64,000 nt of DNA from Setomelanomma holmii (Eukaryota; Ascomycota; Dothideomycetes; Pleosporales; Phaeosphaeriaceae). The translations under genes were made by a program, and so were the position numbers. A model generated the notes under the pieces. The model was given only the letters and a program-made list of their open reading frames with translations. It was not told the origin of the DNA and searched no databases. Below are positions 54,183 through 64,000 of the stretch, one piece after another. The stretch is from positions 1 through 64,000 of the forward strand of contig ML978269.1 in the NCBI GenBank assembly GCA_010015745.1. The letters run 5' to 3'. The stretch's first letter is position 1, and every line of letters starts with the position of its first letter.

Positions 54183-56329
54183 TGAATCTGCTGAAGGCAA
54201 CAGTGTGGCGTTCCAGGGACTAGACGGCAACATTACATTGTTGAACAGCCGACGATGAATGCAAGGAGTTCTCAATGCACATGTCCTGCTTGCGACCAGG
54301 CCCCGAACTCAACCCTTTGTATCACCACATCGAAAGCCTCAATGTACCTCGCCCGACACCTGGCGCGCCAATGATCCTCACGTCTTGCCAGGTTGAGCAT
54401 GACAGCCCAGGCCCAGAGCCGCGGTCCTGTATGTCTTGCTCGGTCGACGCATGCTCTTCATGCAAATGACGCTGTGGAGGTGGGGCCATCGTGATCCACT
54501 GCTGTATCTGGAAGCCCTGTCCCAGACAATTGGACACGCGACCACTTGCGCGTGCTAACAGCTGATGTGGATATTCCTTGAAACGGCACTTTCGCCGAGA
54601 GGGAGCACTCGGTTAACAAGCCGAAGAACGTGGCTGATCTGGCACCCATGCTAACTGTTGACGAAGTGTTTTTAATGTACATGAGGCGGAAGTCGATTCG
54701 ACCTTTGCCTCAGGCCTAGATCGTGAAGATGACAGCATGCAGGTCGACAGACGATGTCACTGTACATTAGTATTTGACATCGGAAGAATCTACTGATTCT
54801 TGCTCAAACAAAAAGCCACATTGCCTGGACTTGTGTTAAATTGCATGTTCAATTTAAAATATTCTGAACTCGAATTTCTTCACGAACAAATCGCTGACTT
54901 CGCGCTTCCTCCTATATCTCGGCTCTGTCTGTTGACCATGTGTTTCAGACAGACTTTTGCTTGCCCTGGAGGTGCTTCTGTAATGACAGCCCGAGTTATC
55001 ATGGACGCCACGGGGCAGGTGGCACGTGGTGTTTCAATAGTTTGTCCACAAAGTCGGAAACGATCGCAGACTTCAAGCCTTACATGGCGCAGATGCGCAA
55101 GGTGCAAGGATGTCCATGAGTACAGTGTGATGGTGAGAAAGACAGTCGTCTTTACAAATGGTGCTATCTCCAGATGTTCTGTGGCGTTCAACTGTGTGAC
55201 CAGGACGGAAGATCTCGACCTCAACCCTGGCTAGCACGATGCGTGTAAATTTCGATCAGTGTAGGATAGAGCACATGACATCTAGGTACAAGGCGTCTGG
55301 CATATTGCGAAACGCATGTCTTGGCCACTTACGTGGTGGTGAAGTCGCACAGGCCAAATGAAGGAGGACAGGATGTGAGGGGCGCCTTCACAATGAGCGC
55401 AAGCGTGCCTGCCAAGCCGTCTCCAAACATGGGCAGCGCAGAGGTTGTACCTGGCGTCGATCTCGAACGTCATCAATCTGATTGGTTGAATCGAGGGAGT
55501 TTCAACATGCGGCCGCCCCACGAATGATGGCACCTCTTCCCTTCATCAAATAGCGACAGAAACGTCCTCGATTGCTATTGTCCTCGGCGCGTTGATGGAG
55601 AGACCTTGTAGTAGATAGTCGTGACTGTTTGTTCCGCGGCGTAGTATCGTGAAGCTGTGATTCACATAGTCCACTATAAAGCCTAGAGAATTTTTCCGCA
55701 CAGAGGAAGCCTTCGTACTACATGCCCTCGAGAACTAAACCTCGGGTACGCCACCTTACTGCCAGAGTGCTTGCTGGGTAATTCCACTACAGCTCGGTCG
55801 TGATTGGTCGTTTGATGCCGTGAAGGGCAGGTGCAGTGCAAGTCTAGTCCTCCGTTTGTCACTTCAAGGCAGTCGCGCCTGCCTCATTTCTTGACCGTGC
55901 TGTATATAAATCTCGACCGCCCTGTCTCTCACACTCTTCCCACCTTTTGAACCACCACCACCCACATTCATTTCATTCGCAGCCTTCCCTGGAGCAGCTT
56001 GTCTGAACGGGACCACACTCGCTACCATCTTTGTCCAGCTACACACTTTCTTTGCCTCGAGCGCGCCACGGTCGCACTCCTGCAGACAGCTTGCTCCGCG
56101 GAGAGAATCATGTAAGCCACTCCGACCTCATCGTCACCTCTCCGCACTCTACACTGTGGCGAGCTTGTCGAGCATGTATATATACATGCGCTTGAGCGCG
56201 TCTTCTCACCGCAAGTGAGCAGTACTAACCTGCTGTACAGCTGTCCGCCTCTTTCATCAACGGTGATCTGAGATCCCAATTCCAAGCCTTCGACAAGTTC
56301 CAGACCCAAGCTCTTCAAGGAAAGCGACA
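54183..56329. other. long intergenic region
   Basis: 2.1 kb with no supported gene. The 144-residue ORF at 54800-55234 and its 114-residue antisense partner have no domain, signal or splice support. The last about 450 bp (from about 55.86 kb), CT-rich then leader-like, belong to the CAP gene. Confidence 0.45.
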
Positions 56330-57379
56330 ATGCGTTCTTCTGTCCTTCTCGCTTCTGCTCTGGTGGTGGGCGCCCTCGCGAGGCCGCACAAGCATCCTCG
56401 AGAGCGCAAGTATCGTGTCCACACCGATGTCGAGGTCGAGGTCGTCACGGTTGTGGTGACCATTACCGCGCCCTCCGAGCAGGCAAGTTCGACGTCGTCC
56501 GCAATCTCTACCACTCCCACTCCCGTGCCCCAGCCAAAGCCCACGCAGGCGTACAAGCCTCATCCTGCCAAGCCTTCTTCTGTCCCCAGTATCTTCAGTC
56601 AGCCTCCCATGCGAACTCCTACCCCGGAGGCACGACCACAGACATCGCCGGAGGCTCCCCCAGCCCCATCTCCAGCTCCGGCTCCTGCTTCTTCGTCCCA
56701 GCCTGCGCCCAAGCCATCGCCGGCACCATCACAGCAAGCCGAGGTGAGACCCCAGCCAAGTTCGGTGTCTGTCGCTCGCATACCATCCAGCGCTGCTCCG
56801 GCTCCTCAGCCAAGTGCGCCATCTGGCGATCACCTGTCAGGCCCTGACCAGGCTTATCTGTCTTCTGGAGCCGACTACCAGGCTGCCGTGTTGTACCACC
56901 ACAACGCGGCTCGCGCCAACCATGACGCTTCACCATTGACCTGGGACGACGCGTGCGAGAACAATGCACGCATTGCCGCTCAGAAGTGTACCTTCGAGCA
57001 CTACATCCCCGATGGAGTTGGCCAAGGTCAGAATTTGTTCACTGTGTCCGGTCAAGCCTTCAACGTCACTGCTGCTATCACTGAGAGCTGGTATAAGGGC
57101 GAGCTCCAGCCAATGCTGCCGTACTTTGGCCAGGCGGACATTCCGGACAGCGTATTCCACAGCGTTGGCCATCTGACTCAGCTGGTTTGGAAGGGAACGA
57201 CCAAGGTTGGCTGCGTCTCGATTGATTGCGGAGACAGGATGATTGTCGGCGGTTCCACCTCATCGATGAACAAGTACACCGTCTGCAACTATGCTCCAGC
57301 AGGCAACATCGGCGGCCGCTATGCTGAGAATGTCGTCGTCCCCATCTCCACAACCAACCTCGGCGGCTGGGCTGATTAG
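56330..57379 (+). CDS. secreted CAP/PR-1 (SCP) domain protein
   Basis: A single-exon protein of 349 residues. Signal peptide: MRSSVLLASALVVGALARP. Residues about 20-165 are a low-complexity Pro/Ser/Thr/Gln linker (PQPKPTQ, PAPSPAPAPASSSQPAPKP), probably O-mannosylated. The CAP domain starts about residue 180: YQAAVLYHHNAARANHDASPLTWDDACENNARIAAQKC, then QNLF, SVGHLTQLVWKGTTKVGCVSIDC and YTVCNYAPAGNIGGRYAENV. This is the Pry1/PR-1 architecture, in which yeast members bind and export sterols and fatty acids. The His and Glu cluster of CAP is present (YHHNAAR, HLTQLVW). Likely a secreted lipid-binding or host-interaction protein. Confidence 0.93.
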   Translation: MRSSVLLASALVVGALARPHKHPRERKYRVHTDVEVEVVTVVVTITAPSEQASSTSSAISTTPTPVPQPKPTQAYKPHPAKPSSVPSIFSQPPMRTPTPEARPQTSPEAPPAPSPAPAPASSSQPAPKPSPAPSQQAEVRPQPSSVSVARIPSSAAPAPQPSAPSGDHLSGPDQAYLSSGADYQAAVLYHHNAARANHDASPLTWDDACENNARIAAQKCTFEHYIPDGVGQGQNLFTVSGQAFNVTAAITESWYKGELQPMLPYFGQADIPDSVFHSVGHLTQLVWKGTTKVGCVSIDCGDRMIVGGSTSSMNKYTVCNYAPAGNIGGRYAENVVVPISTTNLGGWAD

Positions 57380-58326
57380 GCGTCTTTCAAGCCCTCTTTT
57401 TGGTCGTGTTATCATCTCTTACGTGGTACCACATACTCTCCTTCAGCACTACGCGGATATCGTCGAGACAGCCAGCCAGACTGGCTGCATGGGAAATGTC
57501 GGATTACAAGCCTTGTGTTCGTCCGCGACAATGGTCTGGGTCTGATTAGCACGACGGCAGCCGCTATCATAGGTACTTCCAAGTGTACATACTTTGATTC
57601 AATGACCGTCCGGACACGCGCCTCAGGTTGTTCAATGTCGAATGAATATGATGATCTACGCTTGCTCAATGCTTTTCCTCATTGCGCAACATGTACTTGA
57701 TGAAGGTCAAAAGATGTTCGAGAATGCAGCCCAGATATGCTTACCTCGCGATGTGGCTGGGAAGTTGACATTCAAATGAAGACGCGTCTCATTTACTCCA
57801 CGAACACGGCAAGCGCAATTAGCTTAGAATTATGGCAATGCACACTTATGTACGGCTCGTAGGGTTTGTGAAAACAATGTTGCAGATGGCAGTTAGATGT
57901 GTGTGACGCGTTCAACCGCGCAGGAAGCGATTCGCGTCTGACCTTTGCCGAGGTTTGGACCGTTCCTTTGTCAACCACCATACTGCAGTCGTGCTCGATA
58001 TTAAACTTCGTCAAGTCCAGCTCATGAAATTTCCATCAAGATGATGCCGACAGCACATCCACAGGCACGCAAGCACTCTGCCAGGGACTAGATGGTAGGC
58101 GAAACACAACCGCCTTTGGTAGTTTTCCTGGGGTGGGATTTCTCTCAGCCACGCATTTGTCAGCTCACAATCCTGAAATGAACAGTCCCAAAAACTGAGC
58201 CCATCAATGCACTCAACGCCCACAATCTCTTCAAAATAGGAAATGCGGTTTTTATCAGCAAGTAATCCAACAGAACTCGATAATGAGGGTTTAAGATATT
58301 CCAAAGTACGATTGACCACAACACAA
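57380..58326. other. intergenic / 3' flanks of two convergent genes
   Basis: 947 bp between the CAP stop and the GFA stop. ORFs here (57412-57669 minus, 58011-58415 minus) have no family support; the second overlaps the GFA gene out of frame. Confidence 0.45.
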
Positions 58327-58923
58327 TCATTGTCCATCTCCACCAACACCATCGTGCAAACTCTTCCAGCTCTTTCCTGCCGTATAATACGCCCCATCAA
58401 CATGCTCCTGCACATCCGCCGGCCTCAACCACGCACATCGATCTTTCTCAAAAGTCTCAATGCGCGGCTTGAACTTGGTCTCCTGGAGCTTGTAGTCGTC
58501 AATGGTGCCAATTCGGGGAATGCTGGCGCCGGGATAGCCGCTGCTTCGGCGATACATGAGGGTGCCGCAGACGCTACAGAAGCTGTTTTCCATGTAGTTT
58601 CCGGTGGCGACGGTGTTCTTTTGACGGAAACGAGTCAGTTTTGATTCGCCACGGACGTGTTTGAGGTGTGTATCCTTGACGACAAAGTTGGAGGCGAACA
58701 TGCTAGATGGTATAGTCAGTGCGATGTTTCGAGTTGGTGACATATTAGCTTACCTTGCAGTGATCTTTCGACAGTCTGTGCAATGGCATATGAACGTGTC
58801 GACCAGACCTTCACCCTCGGATGGAACTTCGATCTGCACAGCACCACAATAGCACGTGGCCGTGGCTGTCCCGTTCTTCTCTCCGTGTGCGCCTTCTGAC
58901 GGTAGAAGGATCTTCTCACTCAT
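58327..58923 (-). CDS. GFA/CENP-V domain zinc-binding protein
   Basis: Two exons (58923-58754, 58702-58327) give 181 residues, normal for the family. The start at 58923 (MSEKILLPSEGAHG) is preceded by an in-frame ATG 12 codons upstream. Zinc ligands appear in the canonical order: CYCGAVQ (structural site), CHCTDCRK (catalytic-type site), and ENSFCSVCGTLMYR. The 51-bp intron joins KITAS to MFASNFVVKD. Named after a bacterial glutathione-dependent formaldehyde-activating enzyme, this family is broad in fungi and usually of unknown substrate. No neighbouring formaldehyde-pathway gene is seen. Confidence 0.92.
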
Positions 58924-60325
58924 ATTGCTCGATGTCAAGTGACTTGTGATAGATGCCAATCTTTCAGCTGCTTAGTATGTTGGAACGATATCCGAAATGA
59001 TTTGGTTGAGATTCCAGTCAAGGAAATCTGTTGACTTCTTATACTTACCCATCTTCGGGTCAAAGGACACAGCGATGATCCAGATCGCTACTTCTGCCAC
59101 GCTTTGTAAGGACGCGGTTGGTAGACTACTTTAACGGAATGCGAGTCCAGAACTCCTATACGTCGGTAATAAGCGGGTATATTAGAATTTGGAAAGAGGA
59201 TGATGTCACCTCGGTATGTCTCATTGGCGCGGGGTTACCTCCGACTCCACGCGCTCCACGCTCCACTCCGACTCCGCTGCAAGACCGCCGCCCGAGACTC
59301 AAAACGTCGATATCAGCGATCCTTGTTCGCGAGACTACTTTCTGTCAAGCTTTAGGTACCGAAGAGTCTTGCTGCAGAAATGTTTGACTCCACCTTGTCA
59401 CATTCTTTCGAGTAGCCAAGGACCCCTACGTACGATCGATTACAATCGACGTGTCTTCGTACATTGAATCTGAGCTCGTAGCAGAGCGGCATTGCGATAA
59501 TAGCACGCAGTTGACAATAACGACCACAGTATCTACTGCTAATGACTGCAGGAACAACTTTGAGATCTGCGCCCGCACGCGGCGCCTTCAGCAGAACGCT
59601 GATGAACAAAGCCTTTTACAAGCACAGTCTGCGCCGCTTCAAGTTCACTTGAAGTGCCGATCATCACAATGGAAGCGTTGACTGTCAGTCAAAATCTACT
59701 CAGACTTCTTCATCGGCAAAGTCCTGGAAGGAACCTCTCTGCTGGACTCATGAATGAAGATGATAGCGGCATCCTTCGAATACGGCGATACTGCGCACGC
59801 ACACAATGGATTCACACCATTATTGGAGGCACAAAACCTACACGTCGATGAACACTCAGTCACTATTGCCAAGAACAACGCAATTGTTAGTCAAGACGGC
59901 GATGGTGCGTCAATAGATGTGGCGGTAGTGGCACAAAAGGTTACTGCATACGAGCGAGGCCTGAAACTGGCCCGAACATAGCGATAGCGACTCGAGGAAC
60001 CATACTGTTGGATTCTGATTGAGACTCTACGGTTGGTTGGCTTGAAGTACAAAGGTATGTCCCAAAAAAATGAGTCTGAAGGCCGCTCTGTCGAGACCGC
60101 CAGAGAAGAACTTTGGCAATCTCGTTTTCGATATCATCAGCAAGACACACATTTAGTATCATAAACACTACCTATAGCACAGTCAGAGAACAGCCATACT
60201 CGTAACCACGCATAAAGCCCAAATTACTATAAAATGCAATCAAACGTAGCCTTACGAGATATTCTAGCATTACCACAAAAGGAGAACCTCGACCAAACAC
60301 AGGATTTCTTTCTGAGAGACTCACC
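58924..60325. other. intergenic region
   Basis: 1.4 kb with no supported gene, between two unrelated genes. Short ORFs (59118-59387, 59451-59681, 59754-59981) have no features. Confidence 0.45.
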
Positions 60326-61852
60326 ATGCCAAACGGACCAGAGTTATCAGATGAGGAGAACAAGAATCGTGCGGAGCTGAGTATTGACCTTGAGCTATCG
60401 CAGGACGGTATCGAAAAGCTCCAGCAGCTTAAGGTCAATCATAAGGACTACACGAGAGAGCTTAACATGAAGATTAGGGCGGTCGAAAAGGGGTTACAAC
60501 CTCACGAAAAGAAGGTCCCAAAGTCAAAGTATCCGCCTGATGTTATGCAAAAGATACATGATGTGTCTTCGCAGATGAAGCTCATAGTAGGCAAACGACT
60601 GTATCAGAAGATGGTTCCGTCAAACGACCCAAGGGCTAATGATCCAAGAGCCTTCCTTGCCGGAGATCGCAATTACTGGAAGGGAAATCCTCATTACCCC
60701 GACGGGCATCCAATATTCAATCGAGAGGAAGATGGATTCTGGACAAAGCTTGGCTTAACGAAGTATACGACGATCTATACATATACGGACAATTGGACAG
60801 AGCCATCATACGACTCGCCATTTTCGTTCCTGACAATCTTGAGCCTGGCGATATTCTTAAGATGATGTGGTTCTTCCATGGTGGAGGCTTCTGCACAGGC
60901 GCAAATGATCATATCCCGTGGGCATTCCTTGCAAGTTTGATCAACGTGCGCGTTCAAAAGGGCATCTTAATGATTCCTGAATACCCTCTGGGACCCGAAC
61001 ATAATGAACCAGAGATTGGACGAGCCCTGCAGGAGTTTTTGGAATTCTACAAGTGCGACTATTGCTTCGAGGAAGGCTTCGACTCGTGGAGGGAATGGCT
61101 ACTGAATCGGGTCAACATTGAGAACCTCAAATTCGGAGATCAAATCTATGCGGAGGGAGAAAGTGCTGGAGGACGTGCATTGATCACAATACTGTTCAAG
61201 AACGCGGATATAAATGAAGGAACGCACTTGCCTATCAGAGTTGACCTTGATCGTTTCGGTATGCTTGGCCACTACACCCGAATCTGGCCAAGGAAGAAGG
61301 ACGGTAGCTACGATACAGCACTTTACATGGACAACCACTATGAACGCGAAAAAGTCGAAGCTGCCATCGATGGCATCCTAGACGAGGTAAAGAAGCTCGA
61401 AAAGTGGGGCTACCTTCCGAGCAGAACGTCATCATCTCCGCCAGAGAACATGTTCAACGCCTTTGGGCTCTCTATGCTCGGCAAATTGGAAAGAACAGTT
61501 TCAACGACAAAAGAAGGGGCAAGAATCCCACAGCCCCTTTGATACCATGGATAATCTCGACCGCGCCCATAATAGCGTCAACCTTGTGCATCATCACCTG
61601 CTACCTCCTTTAGTCATCTATCATGGTACTGAGGACACTAATTGTCCCATCCAAAATACGAGAGACTTCCTCAAAATTCTTCACGAGAAGTATCCCACAG
61701 CTTACGGCGACGAGGGGAAGCTTCGCTTTATAGAATTGGAAGGACTCGGGCATGGGTTTGACTATACTTACATACGAGAGAATCAGCCTTGGTTGAACGA
61801 GGTCTTTGATTTCATCAATGGGCATTGGAACGAGCAGATTTCTGTCGCATGA
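60326..61852 (+). pseudogene. alpha/beta-hydrolase with disturbed frame
   Basis: The start at 60326 opens MPNGPELSDEENKNRAELS and runs about 145 residues, including a duplicated NDPRANDPRA and FNREEDGFWTKLGLTKY. At about 60764-60772 the coherent frame changes to DDLYIYGQLDRAIIRLAIFVPDN...MMWFFHGGGFCTGANDH, with the oxyanion motif HGGGF and the nucleophile motif GESAGG (about 61155-61175). Near 61485 it changes again, back to the original phase, into KKGQESHSPFDTMDNLDRAHN...LVIYHGTEDTNCPIQN, with the acid Asp and, in GLGHGFDYTY, the catalytic His. So all triad motifs exist, spread over three frames. A 38-bp intron could repair the first change; I see no good intron for the second. Probably a pseudogene of the HSL/esterase-type family. 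Confidence 0.6.
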
Positions 61853-62812
61853 GGGAGTATTACATGTATCTACTATAGTTGTGGCATGATATGCTCGCAA
61901 TGGTAATACTCACATTCACGCGATATCGTCTTTTATGATGGATTATCATCACTTTGAAACACGTGGCACCATAGAGGTAGGTTTTCCGTGTTTAAGACCG
62001 TTTTTGACCCTGTTTCTTCGCGTGGTGACTTACTCCAAAAAGAAGGTCAATAAGTATGGGATCCATCTCAGAAGGTGGGCCATGGTTTTGAGTATGTTCA
62101 AACTCACGACTGCCGAAACTGGGCATACAATCTGGTTGACTAGCATTGGCTGTGTGTGGTGTAGCTTGACTGTATGTTGCGCGTTTCAGAGCTTCAAATA
62201 GTTATCGCAATGTGGCAATTGAAACCGGCGGCACATTAGTAACAGACATCTCTTTCGTTCAGGGCAATGACAGATCAACTACGCTAGCACATCAGCTCTC
62301 ATGACCATAGGTGAGAAGTATCAGAAGGACTTCCTTTTTGACCAGCACAGACACGATGTCGGAGAGTAAATGCTTGGAATATGTCAATGTCATTAGTTCT
62401 ACCGGTTCATCATCCCAGCCATACAGTCACGGGTATCCCTCTGATATCCTAGAAGAGCATACGTAGTTCTATAGGCTCCACCCATCATGGACGCCTCCAG
62501 TCTTGGTGATGCCCATGCTGAAGCAATGATGGCACAAAGCAGACCGCCGATGACTCCTGGCTCTTTTATTTTTGTGCACGTAATACCCGATGCTGGTAAA
62601 AACAATGGCACACCGTTGCGCCGATGCCTGCTGCGTGCAATTACAGAATGGGACTTGCCGAAGTATGATATATGAACAGTAAAATGCAGGTATGCCGGCC
62701 TGGAATCTATGTATGAACAAGGATTAAGTGGAAGGTCCGCAACTGGCCATATCCATGGTGACTGCGAATGCGTGTATGAATGAGCTCAGTGGTGATGTGT
62801 TTCGGATGAGTC
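61853..62812. other. intergenic region
   Basis: 960 bp, AT-richer than average, with short ORFs only (61935-62201, 62399-62720). I see no gene. Confidence 0.45.
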
Positions 62813-64000
62813 CTATGACGCATTTTCCTTGATGCTGACCCCGCCATTGGTAGGCACATCCTTGTGAGTGGTTGCTGTCGTCGAATGTACAGGATCGTCG
62901 ATGGTAGACGTATTAGTGCTGGGAACGGAGCTGCTCTGTGGTGACTGGGCAGAGCTTGACAGAGCTGGAGTCGGTGGTACATCGGTAGCGTCGCGAGGCA
63001 TTGTAGGTGAGTCTACGCGATCGTAGCGATACATTTTCTTTTCAACCTGTCGATCTGTTAGTGAAATCTATCGAGAAGATGGGGACGTGTCCAGCTTACG
63101 GAAACAATCTGCTTGCCTGAGATGATCTTCTTCGCCTTTTCTAGCTCTGGCTTGAGCGCCGTTACAAAAGTGTCGTACTCTTTACGGCTAAGAGTCTCAA
63201 GCAACTTCTGAATGACGTAGTTGCCATAGCCATCCTTGAGAAGGTTCAGAAGATTGTTCTCGCCGCGCTCGTTCTTCGCAATGACGGCTTCGACTAGCTC
63301 ACGACGCTGCTCGTCACTTCCGCATACCAAACACCTCTCAACCACGTTGCTTGCGAATTTGTGCTTCGAGAACATGAGGAATTGTGCTTTGACCAAAGAA
63401 ACGATCTTGGCGCGATCCTCAGGCAGGCCGTGTTCGATGACATGCTGCGTAACATAGTTGCCATACGAGTCTGTGATGAGTTTTGGTCCTTCTGCATGCA
63501 GCTCAGTGAGGATGAACCTGCGTTGCGGTTCAGGCACCTTCTCGAGCAAGCGTTGGATAACGCGACAGCCGTAAGAGTTGACCGAGAGGCCGCCAATCTG
63601 ACCTCTGAAGGCCTCCACAATGATCTGTATGTGCTCCATGGGCACGCGATCAATAACCTTCTGGATGACATGATTGCCGTTCTGGTCCTTTACGGTTTTC
63701 AGGACGTCCTTCTCCAACTCTTTCACCATCGCAGCTTGCTGGTCGACCAGTACGTGCTCGAGAGCCTTTTGCACAACACGACAAGCGTACATCTGATTCG
63801 CTAGGGCCAAGACGTGCCCCTTCATCTTTCCAGCCAGTATCTTCTTCTGAGTCTGATCTCCGTGCTCGAAGAATTTCTGAATAACGTAGTTGCCGAAGAC
63901 GTCCTGCATCAGCTGAAGTGAATTCGATTCAAGCTCCTTGAAGATCCTGTCCTTGACTTCGCTGTTGGCCGTCTCGAGCTTCTGCTGGATGAAACGCGAG
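62813..64000 (-). CDS. Pumilio/PUF RNA-binding protein, C-terminal part
   Basis: The gene runs off the right edge. Two exons are visible: 64000-63100 (frame open at the edge) and 63046-62813, joined in phase 0 as KQIVS-VEKKMYRYDRVD. The first carries PUF repeats, each with the helix triplet that reads one RNA base: FGNYVIQKFFEHG, YACRVVQKALE, NGNHVIQKVID, YGCRVIQRLLE, YGNYVTQHVIEHG, FASNVVERCLV and YGNYVIQKLLE. The triplets include the N/S-x-x-Q/E types seen in Puf3. After the repeats a short Ser/Thr/Pro-rich tail (PTMPRDATDVPPTPALSSSAQSP) ends SIKENAS. It likely binds 3' UTRs of nuclear transcripts, many mitochondrial in the Puf3 group, and controls decay and translation. N-terminal part is outside the window. 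Confidence 0.95.

Noticed and set aside
54800..55234. 144-residue plus-strand ORF with a 114-residue antisense partner
   Set aside because: No recognisable motif; Cys/Arg/Thr composition typical of a shadow frame.

Overview
The window looks like nuclear DNA of a filamentous ascomycete (Pezizomycotina). A dothideomycete is my best guess, from the set of F-box/LRR families and lineage-specific genes. Support: short spliceosomal introns (about 50-170 bp, GT...AG) that restore reading frames in nearly every gene; one gene per transcription unit on both strands; family types such as a fungal Zn2Cys6 regulator, a DHA1-like MFS transporter and a rhodopsin-like integral membrane protein. Exon coordinates were worked out by hand from frame, splice signals and family knowledge. 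No search was run.

Layout. 0-9.7 kb: a small secreted protein, an unknown protein, and two divergently oriented metal transporters (a manganese-type CDF protein and a ZIP protein). 9.7-15.3 kb: the most interesting block, made of a Zn2Cys6 regulator with an Aro80-like finger, a TTC36-type TPR protein, and 4-hydroxyphenylpyruvate dioxygenase (HPPD). The last two are divergent and share an 839-bp promoter with two CGG-N7-CGG direct repeats. In mammals TTC36 is reported to protect HPPD from degradation, so this linkage suggests an old functional partnership. 15.5-27.8 kb: an F-box protein, a small conserved fungal protein, an MFS transporter, proteasome subunit alpha-5 (first coding exon is only ATG), a cytochrome bc1 subunit 10-like protein and ER glucosidase I.

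28-32 kb: two head-to-head F-box/LRR-type genes, both with broken reading frames, followed by a tRNA-Ile(AAU) copy with a degenerate 5' half. 33.4-43.3 kb: an NIF/FCP-domain phosphatase-like protein divergent from the ribosome-biogenesis factor RRP36, a BTB protein, a 3.5-kb gene-poor stretch and a proline-rich unknown protein. 45-51.2 kb: decaying genes, namely an uncertain small gene, an F-box/ankyrin gene with a frameshift, a 3-hydroxyacyl-CoA dehydrogenase with one ruined splice donor, and a rhodopsin-like membrane protein with an internal stop and no 3' end. 51.8-64 kb: a mitochondrial SPATA20/YyaL-type thioredoxin-domain protein, a secreted CAP/PR-1 protein, a GFA-domain zinc protein, a frame-disrupted alpha/beta hydrolase, and the 3' part of a Pumilio RNA-binding protein that runs off the right edge.

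Overall this is a normal chromosome arm mixing conserved housekeeping genes with patches of degenerating, lineage-specific genes. Some nonsense mutations fit CpA-to-TpA changes, the signature of repeat-induced point mutation (RIP), but the sample is small.
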